A program made the position numbers and the translations under genes. From Lachnospiraceae bacterium (lineage in GTDB: Bacteria; Bacillota; Clostridia; Lachnospirales; Lachnospiraceae): 11,296 bases of DNA. Below the pieces are notes generated by a model. The model made no database searches and was not told where the DNA came from. It saw nothing but the letters and a program-made list of their open reading frames with translations. This document shows positions 8,347-11,296 of the stretch, piece by piece. The DNA is taken from positions 45,579 to 56,874 of the forward strand of contig JAAUZW010000032.1 of assembly GCA_014804385.1 (NCBI GenBank), written 5' to 3'. Numbering within the stretch: position 1 is the first letter of the stretch; each line of letters starts with the position of its first letter.

Positions 8347-8418
8347 CGGCAAGAAAAAAGAACAAAAGTTCGATTTGCGAATCGATTTTTGAATCTACAA
8401 TAAAATGGTGGCGTAAAT
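8328..8418 (+). repeat. 18-bp direct repeat flanking the divergent promoters
   Basis: Bases 8328-8345 and 8401-8418 match at 15 of 18 positions (TAAAATGG, then a variable 4-base core with G at its second base, then GTAAAT), same orientation, 73 bases apart. The first copy contains the right half of the nested inverted repeat beside the recombinase promoter; the second lies about 14 bases upstream of the ATPase -10. Between them is a 6-bp hairpin (TCGATT-TGCG-AATCGA, 8370-8385). Shared binding sites for one protein are the simplest reading. Confidence 0.5.
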
Positions 8419-8429
8419 TGATTGTTTCT

Positions 8430-8438
8430 TGTTATAAT
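8430..8438 (+). promoter_or_regulatory. Extended -10 promoter of the ATPase operon
   Basis: TGTTATAAT gives a perfect TATAAT (8433-8438) with the TG of an extended -10, which can act without a good -35; none is visible 17 bases upstream. It lies 37 bases before the GTG start of the ATPase gene. Confidence 0.55.
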
Positions 8439-8475
8439 AAATTGTATATTGGCTTTAGAAGCGGAGGAAATTACA

Positions 8476-9882
8476 GTGAAATTTGAAATAAAAAACATAG
8501 GTGCAATTGAATGGGCGGATATTGATATAGATGGAATAACAATTATTGCAGGAGAAAATAATGTGGGGAAAAGTACAGTGGGAAAAGCATTGTACGCCTT
8601 TTTGCATGATATGAATTCATGGAAAAAAACATATGATGATATTTGCAGTTCTAAGATAGAACGTTTCTTATATCAGAACAGTAGTTTCCTTGAAGATTGG
8701 TGCATGAAAATTTCCGGGGCAAAAAGAAGAAGAACAGGTAGAGCAGATCAATTACAGAAAGAATTTTCCAGAGATACAAATTTTCGCGTGGCCATAGAAG
8801 ATTATCAGATTGCGGAAGAAGATGGCAGAAAGGGAGATGTGAAAGAGAATGTGAATGCTTTTCTCCTGAGATACTGTCGTGATTATATATCGTTATATGC
8901 TAAAGACGGCGTTGAGGCTTTATGGCAACAGGGTGAGAGTGAACTACAAGAGTGGATTGATAAAGCAGTCGAAAATATTCGATCACTGGAATTGGATGAG
9001 CGAGCGATTCAAATACAGCAATTAAAACAGTCTTTTCAGGAAGTATTTAATTTTCAGTATAGAAAAATAGGAACTTTAGAGAGTCAAATATCCTTTACGG
9101 ATGATCTTGGAAGAACAGTACGATTTGTTGTAAGCGGCAATGAAGATTTAGATCGACCGGTCAGAGTGTATAATTCCGTTTTCTTTATTGAATCGCCAAA
9201 GATTTATGATTACCTGTCCAATACTAGGTTTGGTCATGTTCAGAAGGAATATTTGCGCTATCTAATGTCACCGAATATTTTCAAGAAGGGAAATCAATTA
9301 AACAAGATTGAGAATCAGGAATATGCGGTGGGGCAAAATGATGGCAATAAAAAAATAAATGACATTTCTGAACGTCTGGTAAATGTAATGGGAGGACGGG
9401 CGGAGTTTCTACAGAAAGTTGGATTAGAATTTAAAGATAAACAGATTGCGGAGCCGATTCATTCCGTGAATGTATCTACAGGGTTAAAATCTATGGCATT
9501 GCTGGAATATGCATTGCGTATCAGCGCCATAGAGGAGGGAGATATTTTGATATTAGACGAACCGGAAATTAATCTTCATCCGGAATGGCAGGTAGAATAT
9601 GCCAAAACTCTTGTAAAGTTGCAGAAAGAATTTCATTTAAAAATACTTGTCACGACACACAGCCCTTACTTTATGCGTGCGATTGAGTGCTTCAGTGATA
9701 CAAATGACACAATGGAACAATTAAATGTGTATAGAGTGTGTAAGGATAAGGGGCTGGGAAAAACGTCGATAGAAAACGTTTCGTATACTGAGTTTGGCAT
9801 AACGGATTTATATGATGAGTTATCTGCTCCTTTAGAAGAATTGGAGTCGTTGCTGGATAAAAAATACGGGATGGATGAATAG
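8476..9882 (+). CDS. ABC/SMC-type AAA ATPase, probable sensor or motor of a two-gene defence module
   Basis: GTG at 8476, preceded by GGAGG (8463-8467) with 8-base spacing, gives 468 residues. An upstream TTG at 8422 would add 18 residues but overlaps the promoter and lacks a ribosome binding site. The Walker A is GENNVGKST (residues 26-34) right after a beta-rich start (FEIKNIGAIEWADIDIDG), as in AAA_15/AAA_21 and OLD-family ATPases. The middle, about 45-320, is mainly helical and charged, fitting a coiled-coil or dimerisation insert. Then come an ABC-signature-like STGLKS (334-339), Walker B ILILDEPEINLHP with Asp361-Glu362, and the switch His395 in VTTHSPYF. Only about 70 residues follow, so there is no room for a C-terminal Toprim nuclease as in OLD or GajA. 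It overlaps the next gene by 8 bases. Such ATPases in PARIS, Septu and retron systems sense phage and control a partner effector; the same is inferred here. More AT-rich than the surface gene, which suggests separate acquisition. Confidence 0.85.
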   Translation: MKFEIKNIGAIEWADIDIDGITIIAGENNVGKSTVGKALYAFLHDMNSWKKTYDDICSSKIERFLYQNSSFLEDWCMKISGAKRRRTGRADQLQKEFSRDTNFRVAIEDYQIAEEDGRKGDVKENVNAFLLRYCRDYISLYAKDGVEALWQQGESELQEWIDKAVENIRSLELDERAIQIQQLKQSFQEVFNFQYRKIGTLESQISFTDDLGRTVRFVVSGNEDLDRPVRVYNSVFFIESPKIYDYLSNTRFGHVQKEYLRYLMSPNIFKKGNQLNKIENQEYAVGQNDGNKKINDISERLVNVMGGRAEFLQKVGLEFKDKQIAEPIHSVNVSTGLKSMALLEYALRISAIEEGDILILDEPEINLHPEWQVEYAKTLVKLQKEFHLKILVTTHSPYFMRAIECFSDTNDTMEQLNVYRVCKDKGLGKTSIENVSYTEFGITDLYDELSAPLEELESLLDKKYGMDE

Positions 9883-10756
9883 AAAAATGAATGTATTAAA
9901 TGAAATTGCAAAAGAGAATGGACAGCCATTTGAGTATCCGGATGAAAAGATAGCATCAGATATATATCATGTCTCTCTTTCTTATGCATGTAGGGCGCTT
10001 AATGGCATGAATGATAATGAAAGAAAACAAAAGGAGAAATTAAATAAGTGGCTTGAATGTGAAACTGAACATATACATGATGTCCCGGTTCTTGCGTTTG
10101 ATAATATTACCAGGAAATTGTCAAATGGGAAAAGTTCATGTGATGCCTTTTTTTATAATTTTGATCCATGTGCCGGAGAACAGCACTATCTTGCGGAACT
10201 GAAAAACACAAATAAGAAAACCGTGCTTTCCATGATAAAAGATGAAGGAAAGGATGGGATCTACAATAAAGTAAACGATTCTGTTGAGATGATAAAAAAC
10301 CAATTAGAATTTGGTGGGAAACACGAAAAGGACGATATAATAGTACATACTCATTTTTTTATTATATACGCAGGAAAAAATGATGTACCATCAAGAGAGC
10401 CGATAGAGATGGTAAAGAAAACAGCAGTGGAACGTGACAGTCAAGGGAAACAACGAAAAGCGGGAAGAATGATACCCAAGTCTGTAAAGAGTGACGAAGA
10501 AATTTATGGACATTTTGAAAATAAAATCCGAAAGTTGGGGTTAGCAGCCTGCGATGAGGATACGTTTCCGGGAGATGCCTTGCCCCGTGCAAGAAAGATC
10601 ATAAAAGGAAGAACTAAGCAAAGGGTTTTTTCACTGTTTTCGGCACGTGATTTTGCGGCAATAGTGGATTCTGTTTTTTTTTCTGCCTGGAAATGGGGGA
10701 GTTATCAATCATATTTCCATGAAGGCGTTGGTGAAGTGATGAATCAGATCAGGTGA
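9875..10756 (+). CDS. Hypothetical protein with PD-(D/E)XK nuclease-like pattern, partner of the ATPase
   Basis: A 293-residue protein whose ATG (9875) overlaps the ATPase stop by 8 bases, so the two are translationally coupled; a second ATG at 9887 is possible. I do not recognise the family. The centre fits a PD-(D/E)XK core: a strand carrying Asp90 (SSCDAFFYNF), a strand with Glu108-x-Lys110 (HYLAELKNT), a long helix (about 112-146, ending NDSVEMIKNQLEF) and a strand of hydrophobic residues (THFFIIYAGK, 159-168). Asp followed by Glu-x-Lys across a hairpin is the catalytic signature of this nuclease superfamily. The N-terminal third is helical and charged; the C-terminal part (about 170-293) is Lys/Arg-rich, ending in an aromatic-rich helix (FSAWKWGSYQSYFHEG). 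No Toprim, HNH or TIR motif is seen. The likely role is a DNA- or RNA-cleaving effector released or activated by the ATPase. The nuclease call rests on pattern only. Confidence 0.75.
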   Translation: MNRKMNVLNEIAKENGQPFEYPDEKIASDIYHVSLSYACRALNGMNDNERKQKEKLNKWLECETEHIHDVPVLAFDNITRKLSNGKSSCDAFFYNFDPCAGEQHYLAELKNTNKKTVLSMIKDEGKDGIYNKVNDSVEMIKNQLEFGGKHEKDDIIVHTHFFIIYAGKNDVPSREPIEMVKKTAVERDSQGKQRKAGRMIPKSVKSDEEIYGHFENKIRKLGLAACDEDTFPGDALPRARKIIKGRTKQRVFSLFSARDFAAIVDSVFFSAWKWGSYQSYFHEGVGEVMNQIR

Positions 10757-10822
10757 AATTATCTGTAAAATTAACACTGCATTTAGATGTTATTGTGAGA
10801 TTATGGATGAAACCGAGAAAAT

Positions 10823-10891
10823 GATATGCTCCTTATATGGTAGATGATGGAAATTTCCAAAAACTATCATATGAGGAGCATGTCCATTTTT
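10823..10891 (+). terminator. Long near-palindrome with T-tract, probable terminator of the ATPase operon
   Basis: Arms 10826-10843 (ATGCTCCTTATATGGTAG) and 10864-10881 (CTATCATATGAGGAGCAT) pair at 16 of 18 positions, plus three more outward (one a wobble), giving a stem of about 21 bp. The 20-base loop itself contains the 12-bp palindrome TGGAAATTTCCA (10848-10859). A five-T run follows at 10887-10891. It lies 66 bases past the stop of the nuclease-like gene. The size and double palindrome are larger than needed for termination, so it may also be a small dispersed repeat. Confidence 0.6.
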
Positions 10892-10954
10892 AGGGAGAAA
10901 AGGAATAGTTATATTTATGAAAACAGTAAAAGGTATTTGTGAGAAAGCAGAAAG

Positions 10955-10968
10955 AGAACAAATGTTCT
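10955..10968. promoter_or_regulatory. LexA (DinR) SOS box upstream of uvrB
   Basis: AGAACAAATGTTCT holds GAAC-N4-GTTC and matches the Gram-positive LexA consensus CGAACRNRYGTTYC at 12 of 14 positions. It lies 7 bases upstream of the uvrB -35, where bound LexA would block RNA polymerase. uvrB is a classic SOS gene, which supports the call. Two GAACATTT half-site-like copies occur in the leader (11039-11046 and 11061-11068). Confidence 0.8.
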
Positions 10969-10975
10969 AAAATGC

Positions 10976-11004
10976 TGTACAAACTTAAGAGGATATGATA
11001 TAAT
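10976..11004 (+). promoter_or_regulatory. Promoter of uvrB
   Basis: TGTACA (10976-10981), an exact 17-bp spacer, and TATAAT (10999-11004) preceded by TGA, giving an extended -10. The leader to the uvrB ATG is about 90 bases. I see no riboswitch or attenuator in it. Confidence 0.7.
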
Positions 11005-11081
11005 CGTCGCAGGTTCAACGAATTTCTGCCCAATAGGCGAACATTTTTATTATGCGAATGGAACATTTGCATTGGATTATC

Positions 11082-11090
11082 GGAGGTGAT
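11082..11090 (+). promoter_or_regulatory. uvrB ribosome binding site
   Basis: GGAGGTGAT is a near-perfect complement to the 16S rRNA 3' end, 9 bases before the ATG at 11100. It fixes that start over the TTG at 11103. Confidence 0.85.
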
Positions 11091-11099
11091 TTCGCTCCT

Positions 11100-11296
11100 A
11101 TGTTGTTCAAATTGCACAGTGAATATCAACCAACAGGCGACCAGCCCCATGCCATAGAAGCTCTGGTAGAAGGATTCAAAAAAGGCAACCAATTCCAGAC
11201 TTTGCTGGGGGTTACGGGATCTGGAAAGACCTTCACCATGGCCAACATCATTCAGCAGCTCCAGAAGCCCACTTTAGTAATAGCTCACAATAAGAC
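11100..11296 (+). CDS. uvrB: Excinuclease ABC subunit B (UvrB), 5' part, cut by window end
   Basis: Only the first 65 codons are present. The sequence is diagnostic of UvrB: LHSEYQPTGDQPHAIEALV, then QTLLGVTGSGKTFTMANII with the Walker A GVTGSGKT at residues 37-44, then KPTLVIAHNK. UvrB is the helicase-like DNA damage verifier of nucleotide excision repair. It is loaded by UvrA and recruits UvrC for incision in the cytoplasm. The full protein is usually about 650-670 residues, so most lies beyond the window, and uvrA often follows. Control by LexA is indicated by the SOS box at 10955-10968. It marks the conserved chromosomal flank of the accessory region to its left. Confidence 0.97.
   Translation, partial: MLFKLHSEYQPTGDQPHAIEALVEGFKKGNQFQTLLGVTGSGKTFTMANIIQQLQKPTLVIAHNK

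Noticed and set aside
8422..8475. Upstream TTG start for the ATPase (18 extra residues)
   Set aside because: It would begin upstream of the extended -10 and lacks a ribosome binding site, while GTG 8476 has GGAGG at proper spacing directly before the conserved beta-strand start.
10918..10971. 17-codon frame upstream of uvrB
   Set aside because: It ends inside the SOS box and upstream of the uvrB promoter, so it cannot be a leader peptide for uvrB, and it has no supporting feature.
10890..11192. 100-codon minus-strand frame across the uvrB start; tested as the missing signal-peptide part of the surface gene
   Set aside because: It overlaps the uvrB coding start and promoter in antisense and its N-terminus is not a signal peptide, so the idea that the module split the surface gene at this point is not supported.

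Overview
The window looks like chromosomal DNA of a low-to-middle GC Firmicute, most likely a gut Clostridia/Lachnospiraceae-type bacterium. The grounds are strong GGAGG-type ribosome binding sites, a DinR/LexA-type SOS box (GAAC-N4-GTTC) in front of uvrB, a tyrosine recombinase whose N-terminus resembles clostridial mobile-element integrases, and a giant Ig-like repeat surface protein. Genus cannot be decided from the sequence.

Layout. (1) Bases 20-900, minus strand: two decayed genes. One resembles the TIGR04255 family and is broken by two in-frame stops. The other is a 62-codon remnant that seems to keep only the two ends of a larger protein. (2) Bases 909-1006: a strong 12-bp-stem terminator, with a possible promoter for the decayed pair in its tail. 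(3) Bases 1030-6912, minus strand: an intact 1960-codon ORF for a repetitive beta-sandwich surface protein. It starts directly at the acidic segment that normally follows a signal peptide. No signal peptide, convincing promoter or cell-wall anchor is visible. (4) Bases 6913-7196: intergenic DNA with two copies of a tandem 11-bp repeat pair. (5) Bases 7197-8246, minus strand: a complete tyrosine recombinase. (6) Bases 8247-8475: a divergent intergenic region with nested inverted repeats and a direct repeat beside both predicted promoters. (7) Bases 8476-10756, plus strand: a two-gene operon, an ABC/SMC-type ATPase overlapping a protein with a PD-(D/E)XK-like nuclease pattern. It is visibly more AT-rich than the surface gene. 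(8) Bases 10757-11099: a 62-bp near-palindrome/terminator, an SOS box and a promoter. (9) From 11100: the start of uvrB.

How it fits together. uvrB is the stable chromosomal neighbour. Upstream of it lies an accessory region with a recombinase at its centre. On one side of the recombinase is a compact ATPase-nuclease pair with the architecture of an anti-phage defence system. On the other is a promoterless, signal-less but uninterrupted surface-protein reading frame that could be a silent cassette. Old accessory genes are decaying at the far left. The two items most worth pursuing are the ATPase/nuclease pair, which I cannot match to a named system, and the possible recombinase-linked surface-protein cassette. 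Both functional readings are inference.
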